This document shows, piece after piece, positions 1-11,819 of a DNA stretch of 64,000 nucleotides. The notes beneath the pieces were generated by a model that had not been told where the DNA came from, did not search any database, and saw nothing but the letters and a program-made list of their open reading frames with translations. Source of the DNA: Siphonodentalium dalli (Eukaryota > Mollusca > Scaphopoda > Gadilida > Siphonodentaliidae); the NCBI GenBank assembly GCA_032622095.1, contig CP136061.1, positions 21,022,991-21,086,990 on the forward strand. The letters run 5' to 3'. How positions within the stretch are numbered: position 1 is the first letter of the stretch; each line of letters opens with the position of its first letter. The position numbers and the translations under genes were made by a program.

Positions 1-440
1 GTAATCAGTCTGTCCATCAGTCCGTCCGTACTTCCATCTGTCCGTCCATCTATTAACATTTTTGGTTTCCGATCGATAACTCCAGTTTGCATTATTTGAT
101 CTGAACCAAAGTTGGTATGTGTATTTCCCAGCTAAAATACAGGCCAAATCCAAATATGGGTTCCATCTAATTATTTTTAAATGATTTACGGCCCTTTTTC
201 GACTTAGAATTTGATCGTATGTTAAAAATTTTGGTTTCTGATCTATAACTCCAGTTTGGATTATTTTATTTGAACCAAAGCTGGTATGTGTGTTCCCAGC
301 TAAGAATACAGGCCAAGTTTGAATATAGGTTCTGTCCAACTATTTTCACATGAGTTACAGCCATTTTACGACTTAGAATTTGACTGCAGTTTGGCATTGA
401 AATTAGGGGTATATCAGATATTCTTTGTTAGCTCAAATTA
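1..440 (-). repeat. CATAACTC-type dispersed repeat, two ~170-nt units
   Basis: Opens with a GTCC/GTCCGT tract (1-50), then two diverged units. Each contains an 'ataactccagtttg' phrase, a 'gaaccaaag.tggtatgtgt' phrase and a 'cgacttagaatttga' phrase. It is the reverse orientation of units seen at 13480-14130, 46970-47480, 47640-48490 and 56940-57600. No coding capacity is visible. It lies in SIAE copy A intron 4, just downstream of exon 4. Confidence 0.7.
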
Positions 441-603
441 TTATTTTCTTTTGTGGAAGAACAATTCGAAATGGCTAAAGAGCGTATTTTGCCACGCCCT
501 AGCGATGCTCTTTTTAGAATATGTGGAATAAGCCCCCTCATTCCCCCCTGATCTTGCCCCTAAATCAAACTAAGATACTTGGGCTTACAGACCATTGACT
601 CAC

Positions 604-781
604 TCTGTAGGTTTTATTCCACATTTCTCAAGCGAGTCAGGAGAGGACCAGGCTTCCACAGGTGTTCCTCCCCAGGTGGAGCTGATCAGACCAATCGGGT
701 ACTTTAAATTCTGGTACAGTCTCTTTCCATAAAGCCAGCAAACAGCAGAAAAATATGTCCATGATTTACCTCCAACAGAAG
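604..781 (-). CDS. SIAE: SIAE copy A exon 4
   Basis: 178 nt; acceptor TTTTAG at 787-782, donor GTGAGT from 603. It encodes [16 protein letters not shown], then [20 protein letters not shown]. The GGTP/EAWSS block is a SIAE signature. Length and phase equal the paralogous exon at 32843-33020. Confidence 0.9.
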
Positions 782-3700
782 CTAAAATTAGAAATGATTA
801 TTTTGATAAAGCAGTGAAATCCAATAAAATTAGGCAAAATCTAAGGCAAATATCTGTGTTGCAGGATCGACCAACTGTGATGTATATGGAAGAGGTGTGG
901 TTTTAGTCAGTTACATAAAGGGCGTGAATCAGACATGTTAAGTTTTCAAAATGTCAATCCGGGAGATTTTTTTCGGGAGGTCTGCCCAAAAATGTTCGTG
1001 TTCCAAAAATAATTTTTATGATGAAGATTACATAGTTTTAATGAGTTTCTATTTGTGTTTATTTTATAAATATATACACCTTATATAAAATGGTACTGAA
1101 TGTCATGTTGGTAACTGTAATAGAGCTGCTGTGAGTGGGAGATACGTGCATGTTTAATTGTTTATATAAAAATAATAATGTTAAAAGTATATAGAGTTTT
1201 CTCCCTTCTACCGTAATATTTGCACTGCGTTGACCCAATGTTCTTATTAAATCGATCTATTTTGATTTTGTCAGGGAGATTTCTGCGGCAGTTTTATTTA
1301 ACAGCGTTGGGTTTGAAAATAAAATGATTTTTAGTTTAATTATTTATTTTGATCAAGCACAGAAAAATAGAACATAACATGAAACACAAAATGCATTACA
1401 AACTTTGCAATATGCTGTATTTTCGTTTCTATCACTTTTAGTAATCCATGGCATGTCACTGATCCATGAATATTTAAATTTGGACTCATAACGGGCACGT
1501 TTTTTGGACGGTTCGACAGACATTTTGATATGTTTTCCACACAGATATGACATAAACGCCATCAGTTGGATTAATATAGGCCCCTATGCCTTCTTGTGAA
1601 AACAAGATTATCACTAATCAGTGAAATTAAATCATAAAGTATCCGTTACTTAGAAATGTTCATCAATGGGACCTCACAATACAAGTGTGCACTTGTGATT
1701 GTATGTATTGTATACTATAACAACACGCTTTATACGTGTGGCTTCTCCAGAGTGTGAAAATCAATTAATACCAGTCAAACAAACAAAACTTCGTTTTGGA
1801 ATTTTGAATGCGGGGTTTTGATGAATCCGGGAGATTTTGGGGGTAATCCGTGTTTGCGGAATTGCCGTGGGAATCCGTGAGTCTCACGGACAATCCGTGA
1901 AACTAAACAGCTCTGGCGTGAATATAACTTCCTATAATTGATATTATAATTGAAAATCAGTGTAATTTTAACAGATATAAATAAAGTGAAAGGATGATTG
2001 ATTGTGTCATTGATATAACAATTAAAGGTACTCGATCCGATTCGATAGTCCCCATATCATCAGATTCCAACAACAACAACGTTTTTTTAAATGCCGCTCC
2101 AGAATCGATTAATTGCCCAAAAATAATGCTAACCACTGTCAACTATAGTACAAAATTGTCCAAAACCTGTTATTTATCAACATTTTGTTAAACGAAATTT
2201 TGTCGGTTTGTCAAATATCAGACACAAAAAAGTCACTTGATTTTAGAGTTATCCATCTTCATCCGCAATTTGGTCTGAGACGGTCTTCTTGTCGACCTTT
2301 TGCTGGGCCACTTAAAATTATCGGTAATGAAATATAATAGATTTCTAAAATTGATATCTGATCACTCTGAACTTTGTTGGGTGGGTTCCTCGACTTGAAT
2401 AAAATATTTTGACCCCTGAAGCCAAGGAAATAGTAATTTGTAAGCGTTAATTCGGATTATGCATCTTTAAGATAAAAATTTGCACAATTGACTCAGTAGG
2501 CCTAATGGCTGCAACTCCACTAGGAAAATATCAGATTGAACTCGTTTTCAAATATGATCAAGATGTCACTGCGAATGACACATAGACCACAGATTATTGA
2601 AATCCCTTAACTCACTTCCAATACTTTTTTGTAAAACTTCGAACCGACCATTAATGGAAGCAATTATGCTAACAAGCTCCTAATTAGTGTGTTTTCACAA
2701 GCGAACATAACTTTTGATGTAAGTGGCGAGGGGTGAGGTAGGGGAATTGGAAATAAAGACCCATGCAGACACAATGTGAGTGTCACAGCCTTGGCAATTT
2801 CTGCTAACGATGCTCACTTAGAACAAATGTAATATCATTGGTAAATTAACATGGCATCGCGATCAGAGTATCGTGGCCATAGCGTCTGTAACAAGAATAT
2901 GATTTGTTCTAAATGAATGTGGTGATTTGAGCATTGACTCGGGTGTTTCCGGCTTTTTCAAAGTCACCAGATGTGGAATCCATCAGAATTCTCAAATATC
3001 TACTGAAGAAATCATACTAGCAAGGGCAAGAAGTCTTGAAAATAAGACTATCGCGTGTTATAAATAAACACACAAGTTGAACAGAATGGGTGAATCGGTT
3101 GCAGTTCACCCAGCACAATGACGGATGTTTCACCTGCAACCACACACGACGCAACAGGCATGGGACAACAAAATGCTGACGTTGACAAAATATTCACAGA
3201 AAGATGTACCAAAGATGAAAGTATTCACAACAAAAAGTATCGTTTATTATCTCAAACCTCGCTCGGGAATTAAAAGATGTTTTTTATTCTCAAAATGTCT
3301 GCCTCGATCAACTTAAGGGAAAATCCAGAACTGAAATTATCATGCGACAATCACGTGATTGGATGACGTTATGTAATTTGCTTCAACATACAACAAAATC
3401 AAAGTAATTTGATCTGCTGAATCAATGTTGCGCAACAAATTTGTTTGTGTCCAACAAGAAACATACACTGCACATGATGCAACAATGTTGCACAACATTG
3501 TTGCATCATGTGCGGTCGGTGACCCTTACCACCGTTAACAACATGCAGCCCAATTGTTTTTATTGATCTATCAATAAATTTTGAATTTATATCTTCTCGT
3601 AAATGATGTATTCATCAAGACCTCCACTTCACATGAATGGACTAAAAATTGTTCTTCCTCAAATAATAAGTTAGCTGAATGAAAACGCAAGTTTATAAAA

Positions 3701-6700
3701 ATTTACCTTTATTAGCTAGAGACCAATCTTGCTCGATTCCCAAAAGGTCATACTGCGGCTGTGATGACATGTTCAATGCTGCTGTGAACAGGCGGATGTC
3801 TGGGTAGTTGTCTGCATCCGCCATCTCCTCAGAAGCATTGTACGCCTGAATTACACAATGTGAAAAGATGGTTTCATGCAAAGACACCAGGATCTAACAA
3901 AATGTGCAAAAAGTCACCCATCATTTAAAATTATAAATTTTTCACATGCTAATTATTATTCCAATAATTATTTGTTTGTGATTTTAGAGTGAAATTTCAA
4001 AGGAATTTGAATGGATATTCCACCCGCGTTGAGTTTAACCCTTTCAGTGCCAGGGGCCGATCTCATCGGCCCTAATTTGCGGTCTGTAAAATAGGCCCTA
4101 AAAAAATGAAAAAATAAAAAATTTTGGGTTGAATTTTGTTTGGGTATACTTAAGCATGCTATAGTGAATTTAAAAACAAACTGGATAAAACCTTAGGGGC
4201 ATGTTATAACTCAAAACTATCACCAAGTATTCATAGTAATAATTTTGATGCCCATGAAAAACGTAAGATTCCCTGGCACTAAACCTACAAAATAAGTCTG
4301 TTAAAGAATATAAGAAAAAATTATTAAAATTGTAAAAAATAATAACAAATGATGAAAAATTGTTAGGCCAATGCATTCTCTTATATATGCGAGGCGACCT
4401 ATGGTCGACTCACATATATAAGAGAATGCATTGGCACAGGGTATATGGGTTGATACAAAAATCGGACCTGGCACTGAAAGGGTTAACTCACAGACGAATG
4501 ATACTTGTAGATCCTGGGTGTCTTTTTGCACATTTAAGAGATCCTGGGTGTCTTTTTTCACATTTAGGAGATCCTGGGTGTCTGTTTGCATGATATCATG
4601 CGACAATGACCAATTCGGCCAAATTAACCCTTTCATTACTAAATTGATTCACCCATTCACCCATAGAATTGCTCATCTCAACTCATACTGAAGGTACATG
4701 TACTCTTAGCTTTGATAGAATAATAACACTGACTTACCATCGATAAAACAAACTGCATGTTGCTTTGTCCAGAACAAAGCCATACATCTCCGAAAAGCAC
4801 ATCATTCAAGGAGAGTTTTCCTTCTGGAACTGACGCGGTGATGCTGTGAGGTCCACCAGCTGACATTGCAGGTAGAGTTGCCAGCCACACACCGTCTGGG
4901 CCAAACGAGCTTGGCTTTATCTCAGCAGTCGTAACATTTTTCCCTGAGATGTTAATGGTCACTGTGCCAGATATTTTAGCAGAGAATCCCCATATATTTG
5001 CATGCCTGGGTTCTTTCTGGAGAACCATGTGATCTTGGTAATAGGATGCGAAAGAGAAAGTACCGGGTCCAGCTGAAAAACATGACAGAGATTAACAAAG
5101 AGTGCCACACAGAGAATCCCCTTAAGGGTGGTTTTCGCTGAGGTTTATTAATTTTCTGAGGTGGCTTAATTCAAAAGATTTCTTAATACTCTTTAATACG
5201 GCAGCGTAGAACCGCCACCTCCTCTTTTGTTACTAACTTGTTTAAACAAGTTAGCTATCTTGTTTAAACAAGGTACTAACTTGTTTAAACAATTTAGCTA
5301 ATTGATTAAACAAGTTAGCATCTGACCCTATCACGGATAACCATTTTCTACAACAGCGTGGAACCACCACATCCTCTTCTGTTACTAACTTGTTTAAACA
5401 CGTGATTGGGTCAGATGCTAACTTGTTTAATCAAGTTAGCTAAATTGTTTAAACAATTTAGTAACTTGTTTAAATAAGTTAGCTAACTTGTTTAAACAAG
5501 TTGGTAACTTGTTTACACAAGTTAGTTAATGTGTAAGAAACTGTGAACATGTTGTTACCGATTTGTTTTTGTGCTTAAGTTTCATCAAGATTGCAGTAAA
5601 ATGCATATTATTTTCAATGGTGGGGGAATAACTCTATATCTTAAAGATAAAGTTATTCCCCTTCCATTGAAAATATTGTTAGTTTGAATTCTGTTGTATT
5701 CTGGGAGCCATGATGGGAGGGATCTTTCTATGATTTCAGTTTTTTCTATTTCTCTGTGGGCATCTTCTGAGACACAGATATTTCAATGGTGATGAATTAT
5801 AGTATTTTAATCATATTTTATGTCATAGATTGTTATTAAAACCGTATATCAAGTCACCATAAAAAAAATAATCGGTGACTCGAAAATTAAGTGGGCTTAA
5901 AATTTAACTCAGCCATGACTGAAACTTCCTGAAATTTTGAGAAAAACCTGTACAGTGCCAATGCATTCTCTTATATATGTGAGTTTCCCACAGGGAACTG
6001 CACATATATAAGAGATTATATTGGCTAACAATATTTATGTGGCTATTTTGACTGCATTTGAAGATACATGTAATCTCATTTGTCAACATTGCACTGTGAA
6101 TTGAGGGGCAAATTTTTTCAATTTATAATCTATTTAAATTACATATAGACAGGGAACTATTGCAGTGTGACAACTATATGTAATGGGACAATGTGCATGC
6201 GCTACAGACATTATTAACAAACCTAATTTCAATGACATGAACTTGATTTTCAAGTGTTTATAATGTTGCACTGTTTGCTAAACTAAGCAATTTATTCATA
6301 TAAAGGTGGACCAGATCGATTTGGACCGGTCCGGTCATGTCAACCGAATTGCAGAGGACTGGACCAAACCAGACTGGATGACCATGTTAGTGGACTACCC
6401 TGGTCCAGTCCACATCCCTCAAAGACATACATGGTTTCATGAAATTTTTACCCTGCATGTTCACAAAATTGGAATACTTTAAATAACCCAGGTTCGCTGA
6501 AATTGTCTTTTTTTTTACCCAGGTGAGGCAAATCTTGTTTCAAAATTGTTGTTTGGTTAATGAATTTTGAAACAATTTTGACATTAAAGTGACAAATATT
6601 TGTTGACTTTTTGCAGTTCTTTCTCTCCCAGCTTGAGTGCAGCACATCAAAATATATATCCTTTATAATTTATTAACCAAATGACAACTTTGAAATCACA

Positions 6701-7052
6701 CCAACATAATGCTATTTGCCCAACCTGGGTAAGAAAATTGTAATTTCAGCGAACTTGCTTTGGAATATTTGTTTCATTGTCAATTAATGTAGTTTACCAA
6801 AGGAAAATCAAATTTGCGGTCTTTTAAAATACAAATACTTCATCAAAATATGTTAGAAAACATAAAGATAAACTCTTATTTTAGACCAGCATTAAATCCT
6901 AGCTAAAACAACTTACTTTTTGGCTGGAATTTGGATGCATTTCGTACTGAATGTTGATAGAAGTATGGGTTATCCAGGTCATAATCAAAACTGTATCCAA
7001 TAATTTGGGTCCAAGTCAAGAAAAGAACCAAAAGAGATGCAATCAACTGCAT
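604..7052 (-). CDS. SIAE: Sialate O-acetylesterase, copy A (exons 1-4; 3' end beyond window)
   Basis: SIAE removes O-acetyl esters, mainly the 9-O form, from sialic acids in the secretory/lysosomal route. Four exons join in phase: 7052-6917, 5072-4738, 3845-3707 and 781-604 (136, 335, 139 and 178 nt), all with GT-AG borders. They encode a hydrophobic signal peptide (residues 1-19), the N-terminal core starting at a '[12 protein letters not shown]' motif, the SGNH nucleophile block [13 protein letters not shown] (Ser149 by my count), a 'NYPDIRLFT' exon and the 'SSWGGTP.EAWSS'-type block. Animal SIAE is about 520-560 aa, so roughly half the protein is here. The missing exons (the ALWYQG, FPFG.VQ and HPRDKQ blocks) should lie left of position 1. 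It is a same-strand paralogue of the gene at 15609-39093. No stop or frameshift is seen. Confidence 0.9.
930..1915. mobile_element. hAT-like non-autonomous transposon (986 bp) with 8-bp TSD
   Basis: Flanked by perfect 8-bp direct repeats GCGTGAAT (922-929 and 1916-1923). The ends are imperfect inverted repeats: CAGACATGTTAAGTTTTC on the left; the right end read inward is CAGAGCTGTTTAGTTTCACG. An 8-bp duplication and CA-starting termini fit the hAT superfamily. No transposase was found. It lies in SIAE copy A intron 3 and is the same family as 15946-18692, sharing both ends and interior blocks. Confidence 0.85.
1924..3469. other. Rest of SIAE copy A intron 3; part duplicated in copy B
   Basis: No gene is visible. 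The stretch around 2530-2700 ('tttcaaatatgatcaagat', 'acatagaccac', 'aactcacttc.aatactttt') aligns with 34130-34275 in copy B intron 3, and 3540-3640 aligns with 34370-34460. These are remnants of the segmental duplication. The foldback element at 33726-34119 in copy B is absent at the matching point here (about 2540). Confidence 0.7.
3470..3513. repeat. Perfect 21-bp-arm hairpin
   Basis: GCACATGATGCAACAATGTT (plus one G) is followed, after a 2-nt spacer, by its exact reverse complement. A related 'caatgttgcgcaacaa' word lies just upstream (3424-3439). In an intron; function unknown. Confidence 0.85.
3707..3845 (-). CDS. SIAE: SIAE copy A exon 3
   Basis: 139 nt between acceptor TTCAG and donor GTAAAT. 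It starts in phase 0 with [20 protein letters not shown] and ends IEQDWSLANK plus one base. The run of acidic residues followed by NYPDIR matches the family segment after the SGNH nucleophile block. Confidence 0.9.
4039..4482. mobile_element. piggyBac-like MITE (444 bp) with TTAA duplication
   Basis: TTAA at 4035-4038 and 4483-4486 borders perfect 16-bp inverted termini CCCTTTCAGTGCCAGG / CCTGGCACTGAAAGGG. A TTAA target and CCCTTT-type ends are typical of piggyBac elements. Inside, 4367-4435 is a strong hairpin whose arms read GCCAATGCATTCTCTTATAT. No ORF of note. In SIAE copy A intron 2. Confidence 0.85.
4511..4590. repeat. Three ~31-nt tandem units
   Basis: The phrase 'gatcctgggtgtcttttt.cacattta' occurs three times in a row with small changes, just right of the piggyBac-like element. 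Confidence 0.8.
4738..5072 (-). CDS. SIAE: SIAE copy A exon 2 (nucleophile exon)
   Basis: 335 nt; acceptor TTTTTCAG, donor GTAAGT. It encodes [20 protein letters not shown], then '[18 protein letters not shown]', then [22 protein letters not shown] supplies the SGNH-hydrolase nucleophile serine. Exon 2 of copy B (36951-37285) is nearly identical; visible differences are A/P, S/N, A/V and V/G between 'TLP' and 'PEG'. Confidence 0.95.
5226..5530. repeat. Cluster of TTTAAAC palindromes
   Basis: About a dozen copies of 'ACTTGTTTAAACAAGT', spaced by TAGCTA words, in both orientations. Two inverted blocks (5226-5330 and 5380-5530) share 'gttactaacttgtttaaaca' and 'gatgctaacttgtttaa', so the region is a large imperfect inverted repeat. 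In SIAE copy A intron 1. Confidence 0.8.
5604..5678. repeat. Hairpin with GGGGAATAACT arms
   Basis: 'attttcaatgg.gggggaataact' is followed after a short centre by 'aagttattccccttccattg', giving arms of roughly 30 nt with few mismatches. A half-like relative, 'caatggaagaggaataact', lies at 8723-8742. Confidence 0.7.
5957..6025. repeat. GCCAATGCATTCTC hairpin (piggyBac-MITE core)
   Basis: Same hairpin as inside 4039-4482 and 33355-33560. The left flank 'ttaactcagccatgactg' (5904-5921) resembles the TTAA end of the 33355 element; no right end was located, so this is probably a partial copy. 6030-6916 holds no further recognisable feature. Confidence 0.65.
6917..7052 (-). CDS. SIAE: SIAE copy A exon 1 (start and signal peptide)
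   Basis: ATG at 7052-7050, then [20 protein letters not shown], a typical secretory signal with a hydrophobic core, followed by [14 protein letters not shown]. Donor GTAAGT from 6916. The frame upstream carries a TGA before any other ATG, which fixes this start. The exon ends one base into a codon, in phase with exon 2. Confidence 0.9.
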
Positions 7053-7371
7053 GATAAACTTCTTACTTCCGATTCATACAACTGAAAAGAAAAGATTTAG
7101 TCAACAAGTTCACCCCTTATCACTCTGTATTGTGGGGTTATACATGTACCAAGTTTATCACTGAACAGAAATAGAGAGCCAATTATCACTATGTATGATG
7201 TGTGATAGGATTACCAATTCAACGCATGTAAATTGTATGTAAATTGTATGTAAATGATGTAATGCATCTATTTTTCCTCATAGGTGGGTTGCCATACTGA
7301 AATATTTCAGGGTCAGTCTTAAGAGCCTTAACAGCACAGGTTGTATACTCAAAGGATTATATATCCCTGAT

Positions 7372-7491
7372 GCATGAAGTGTGAAGATATGCTAGGTCAC
7401 CCTCAGTTCTCACTGTTATCAGCATGAAGTGTGAAGATATGCTTGGTCACCCTCAGTTCTCACTGTTATCAGCACTCTGAGTTAACTCTCA
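7372..7491. repeat. 60-nt tandem duplication (2 copies)
   Basis: Two near-identical copies beginning 'gcatgaagtgtgaagatatg' and ending 'ctcactgttatca', about 320 bp upstream of SIAE copy A. Confidence 0.9.
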
Positions 7492-7879
7492 GTCTCACAA
7501 AACAGAACTCAGAACAGAAGAAGATGATGTTAATGCTGTTATTTATTCCTTATTCGGAAAAAGATTGAAATGGGTTGAAAATAGGCAAAGTCCGAAAATA
7601 AACGGAAATTGTCCCAATAACTTCAGAATCATAAGTGAGCCCAAAATTTTGGGCCAAAAAATATTTGGATGGGTTTCAAAAAGTGGTCCGAAAATGTAGC
7701 AATTAACCCAAAAAGTTGTGTGTGGCCACCTGGGTAAAATATTTGGAGGTGAAACATTCTTGTGTCGAGTCTTAAAAAGTGGTCCGAAAAAATAAGTTTC
7801 CGCTCTGCAGGTCGGGATATTTTTTTAAATTGTTGCAAATGACCATGGTCAAAATTGTCCAAAATAAGTTTACCTACCA

Positions 7880-8120
7880 TCCTTGCCACAATCTGACCCC
7901 ACCTCTGCCACCAATCCATCCCACCCCTTCTACCATTCAATCTAAGCCCTGCCACAGCTTGTCCCACCCCTTCCATCATTCCATCCCACCAAACCCCTGC
8001 CACCATATTATTCCACCCTTGCCACAATTCCATAACACATTTTCCACCATTCCGTATCCACCTTCGTCAGCATTCCATCCCACCCCTGCCGACATTCCAT
8101 CCAACCCCTGTCACATATGA
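7880..8120. repeat. C-rich degenerate tandem repeat
   Basis: Diverged units of roughly 20-30 nt built on 'CCACCCCTGCCACCATTCCATC'-like words. Strand-biased (C-rich on +). Open reading across it is a by-product of periodicity. Confidence 0.7.
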
Positions 8121-8300
8121 TTTCCACTTCAATATAAATTATTTGCGATTCAGTTTAAATTATTTGAGCTTCAGGGCATATAGCCATTATTATGTGTGGT
8201 CCAGCTCAAATATTTGTACTTCAGCTCAAATAAGGAATATATGTGAAAAAGGCCTCCCATACTTCAGTCCAATTACATTATGTTTCTGTGTAATTATTGA
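8120..8300. repeat. Decayed copy of the GGCCTCC-ended repeat
   Basis: 'aaattatttg.gcttca' units followed by 'aaggcctccc' and 'aataaatgtgaattggcctcc'. Same end phrase as the CTTAAG-palindrome arrays at 48771, 51010 and 52539. Confidence 0.55.
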
Positions 8301-8939
8301 TAAATGTGAATTGGCCTCCAGAAACTCGGAGAGAGCCTACCGGGACCAGGTAAAAATTTTGCACCCTGAGTTCCAGGTCAACATGACAGCTATCACAGAT
8401 TGATACTTACAGAAGGGTACGCAATGCATTCATGACTGAACTACCTGAGTTCTGACACATGACCAATTGAGCTATCAGCTCCTCGATGTATCACTATCAG
8501 GAGTTAGACTGATTCTAAAATTACTTAATACTAACCGTTATTATATAATCACATTATATACAACATATTCCATATTATATACCATTTGAAAGAGGAAGCT
8601 CCAAAACATTGTATTATCAACTGATCCATTCGAATAAACTGGGAACATATGTTTTTTCAAGGTACCGAGGTGAGCTCTGTGCTTAATTTTTATCCGGACT
8701 GTACTGTAAAGTCTATTATTCTCAATGGAAGAGGAATAACTATCTCTTAATTTGAATTCTGATGCATACTGGGATGACAACGGGGGAAGTCTTGGAATGA
8801 ATCTGAGAATCTCTATCACTTGGTGGACACTCCTAGGCGACAGCTGTTCCGTATTCTGGTGGAATATATATATTTGTGGTTCCTCTTCCAAATGGTATAT
8901 AATATGGAATATGTTGTGTATAATGTTCTTCGGAAAAAA

Positions 8940-10140
8940 ATTTATGGCTCCCATCTAGTGGTCATCCAGAAGATCCATATGAAATTTGGTGATAATCAAA
9001 TGAGGGATGTGGCCTGTAGGGTGTCACGAATGATTTAGTCATACAAAGAGTAATATCCAAGATGGTCACTAGTGGTCATGTTTTTCAATGAAATTCAGAA
9101 TAAAAGGTCACTGACCAAAATGTCCCCCGTCGAGGTGGCAGATTTGAAGGATTTATGGATCTCAGATCCCCATACTACAAAGTGTAGGAGGAATCAGTGA
9201 TTACATAATATGTGTCGAGAAAGGGTCAATAACTCTAAAATAAAAAACATGAAACATTTCTATGTCGAAAAATGGCAATAACTCCACCAAAATTACTATA
9301 CGCAGGTGCACAGGTTCCCATGCTGGTTGATATCTGTGCCATGTTTTAAAAAATTGACTGGAAAATGACGGAATACAGGCTCAGACAAAAGATGTGTCCC
9401 AGGATGTACGATTCTATATCGAAAAAGGGCAATAACTCCACCAAAATGACTCTGACCGAACTCAAAATCGCAGGTTCCCATGCTGGTTGATATATGTGCC
9501 AAGTTTTAAAAAGATTTATGATAAAATGACAGAATACAGGCTTGGACAAAGTTCCGGACAGACGGACGCACACACGGGCGGACGAGGCTCATTACTATAG
9601 TCCTTTGACGGAATTTTGGAGGACAAAAATTTGATGTCTCCCATCTAGAGGTCACCCAAAAGATCCATATGAATTTGATGATGATCGGATGAGGATGTGG
9701 CCTGTAGGGTGCACCAAAGGATTTAGTCATACAAGGAGTAAAATCCAAGATGGCCACTGGAGGCCATGATTTTCAATGAAATTCACTGTGAAATTTAGAA
9801 AAATTTGATGGCTCACATCTGGTGGTCACCCAAAAGATCTGTAAGAAGTTTGGTGATGATCAGATGAGGATGAGGGATGTGCTCTGTTGGGTGTGCCAAA
9901 GGATTTAGTCATGAAAAGAGTAAAAGCCAAGATGGCGGCCATGTATTTCATTGAAAATTTTTCAAATTTGATGGCTCCCATCTACAGGTCATCCTGAACA
10001 TGCCTGCAAATGTTCAAAACAGTTCATACTTCATGGAAAAGATCCATACGAAGTTTGGTTATGATCGAATGAGAGATGTGACCTGTAGAGTGTAGAATTG
10101 TTGAATTATCACAGAAACATGCACGACTCGATGGACAGAC
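8940..10140 (+). repeat. GATGGCTCCCATCT-type repeat, ~5 tandem units
   Basis: Units of about 170 nt contain 'gatggctcccatcta.aggtc', 'agatccatatgaa.tttggtga', 'ggatgtggcctgtagggtg', 'aaaggatttagtcata' and 'aaatccaagatgg'. A CATAACTC-type block with a GGAC tract (9240-9640) is interposed. Other copies are at 14640-14830, 20330-20960, 35860-35970 and 40610-40900. Confidence 0.75.
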
Positions 10141-10691
10141 GCACAGATGACAGTGGGGTGCTGATGTACTCCTTGGTTATTTTTGACACCACCATATTTA
10201 TCCTCACGAACATGAATATTCAGTTCATAAAATTATAAGCTAGTTGTGCTCATATTAAGTTTAATGCAGCTTTAATTCTACCAGTAAGTGGGTGATACAA
10301 ATTCCATTCCCATGGAATAACACATAACATCAATTCAGGAAATATGTAAAAATTTCAATATTCATACAATTTGAAGTGTTAGAAGAATGAAATGGGCTGA
10401 AATTGACAACACAGACATTATTTTAGTAAGGTAAAAACAACTATGAAAATCTGTTAAAACTAACATAATTGCTTATTTTTTTCATTGCGAGACGCCGGCC
10501 AGGTGTAATTGGTAATCATGAAGACGCAGCCGATTTAATATTTTATTGAAAATGTGCAATCCCAATACAAGAATAGTAAGTCTAGATGTGCATGTATAAA
10601 TATATATCATATCATTTGTTAACAAAAAACAATGTGAGCAATTTATGAATAAACAACAGTTTTACAACACTCATTTACTTAATGTAATTAA

Positions 10692-11015
10692 CAGTGGGCT
10701 AGCATCAACAAAAAGTATTTATAGCCTCAAATTAACATTGTTTTTGGTTGATTTTTCCCTTCTGTTCAGTTTCTATATCTCCTAATTTGCAGAAGATAAA
10801 ATGATAATCGAGGTGATTCAAGGGTGAACATCATCAACTTCAACTGGGAAACTTCAATCTGATCCTAGGTCTCCCATAGCAGTTGAGGCCAAAGTAGAAT
10901 GAGGTTCCCAGATGGTGAATTTGGTGATGCTAGCCCGATGTGCAGGGTAGCGTCACTAAATTCATCCTCTGGGGACCTCATTCTGCAAATTACAGACACA
11001 CTATTTCAAGGCTTG
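10692..11015. mobile_element. Foldback hAT-like MITE, left-truncated
   Basis: Right half of the family defined at 11820-12254: the interior phrase 'aacttcaactgggaa', the right palindrome (10898-10990) and the terminus 'caaggcttg' ending at 11015. The left end stops inside the left palindrome at about 10692, so no TSD can be assigned. Confidence 0.65.
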
Positions 11016-11095
11016 GAAGTGAGATATTCTCCAATCAAAACCTGTCGAGTATTAACTTGTCTGTTATTCATGGGTCGTATATATACAGTATGCCC

Positions 11096-11296
11096 TAAAT
11101 AATCGACTCCTTAACCACAGCAGAATTATGGGTAATTTTTCAGGATTTATTTGGAAATATGGCTTTTTGCCATTAATCGGAAAGCTCTCACTGAGAGCTT
11201 TCCGATGAATGGCAACAAGCCATATTTCCGACTAAATCCTGAAAAATACCCATAATTCTGTTGTGGTTAAGGAGTCGATTATTTAGGGCATTACTG
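11096..11296. mobile_element. Palindromic TA-target MITE (201 bp)
   Basis: Almost the whole element is one inverted repeat: 'gactccttaaccacagcaga' on the left and its complement on the right, with centre 'aaagctctcactgagagctt'. TA on both sides suggests a Tc1/mariner-type target. Other copies: 24956-25168 (full), 46159-46277 and 49257-49349 (deleted). Confidence 0.85.
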
Positions 11297-11819
11297 TATT
11301 ATCATCACTACAGTGGGCTGCAAGCCTTGAAGTAGTGTGTCTGAATGATTCTAATGCAAACGTGTAAAACTAAATGGGAGAATTCATTTAGTACTCACAG
11401 GGTAAATCTGCAGCCAGAATGTATAAGAGAAATAATAACAGTCACAGAAACAGACATATTATAACAGAAAAACGAACAAATAACATCAAGAAACACGTAT
11501 TAAAAAAAATATATGTAGAAATCAGAAGCTACATGAGAAGTTGACGAGCAATGTAATACAATTTTATATTTCCCAATATAAAAAAATACCATTAATCAGT
11601 TAGATGTCATTACGACTGAGATTTCCAATTGCAAGTGGAGGCTGTTTGTATATCCAAAAGCATAACAAAATGTGGAACAATTGTTAAAAAAAAAACTCTA
11701 TTTCAATATTATGATTTAAATATGTATAAAACTAGCAAAAATAAAGCAATGAAATATTTTCAAGGCAACAAGCTTGTGATATTGTGTAAGATTGTGTAAC
11801 ACAAAATTCAATTTACAAG

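Noticed and set aside
8430-8490. tRNA-like or SINE-like sequence on the minus strand ('tagctcaattggtcatg')
   Set aside because: An A-box-like word is present, but the B box is poor and no cloverleaf can be drawn. Left out as a feature.
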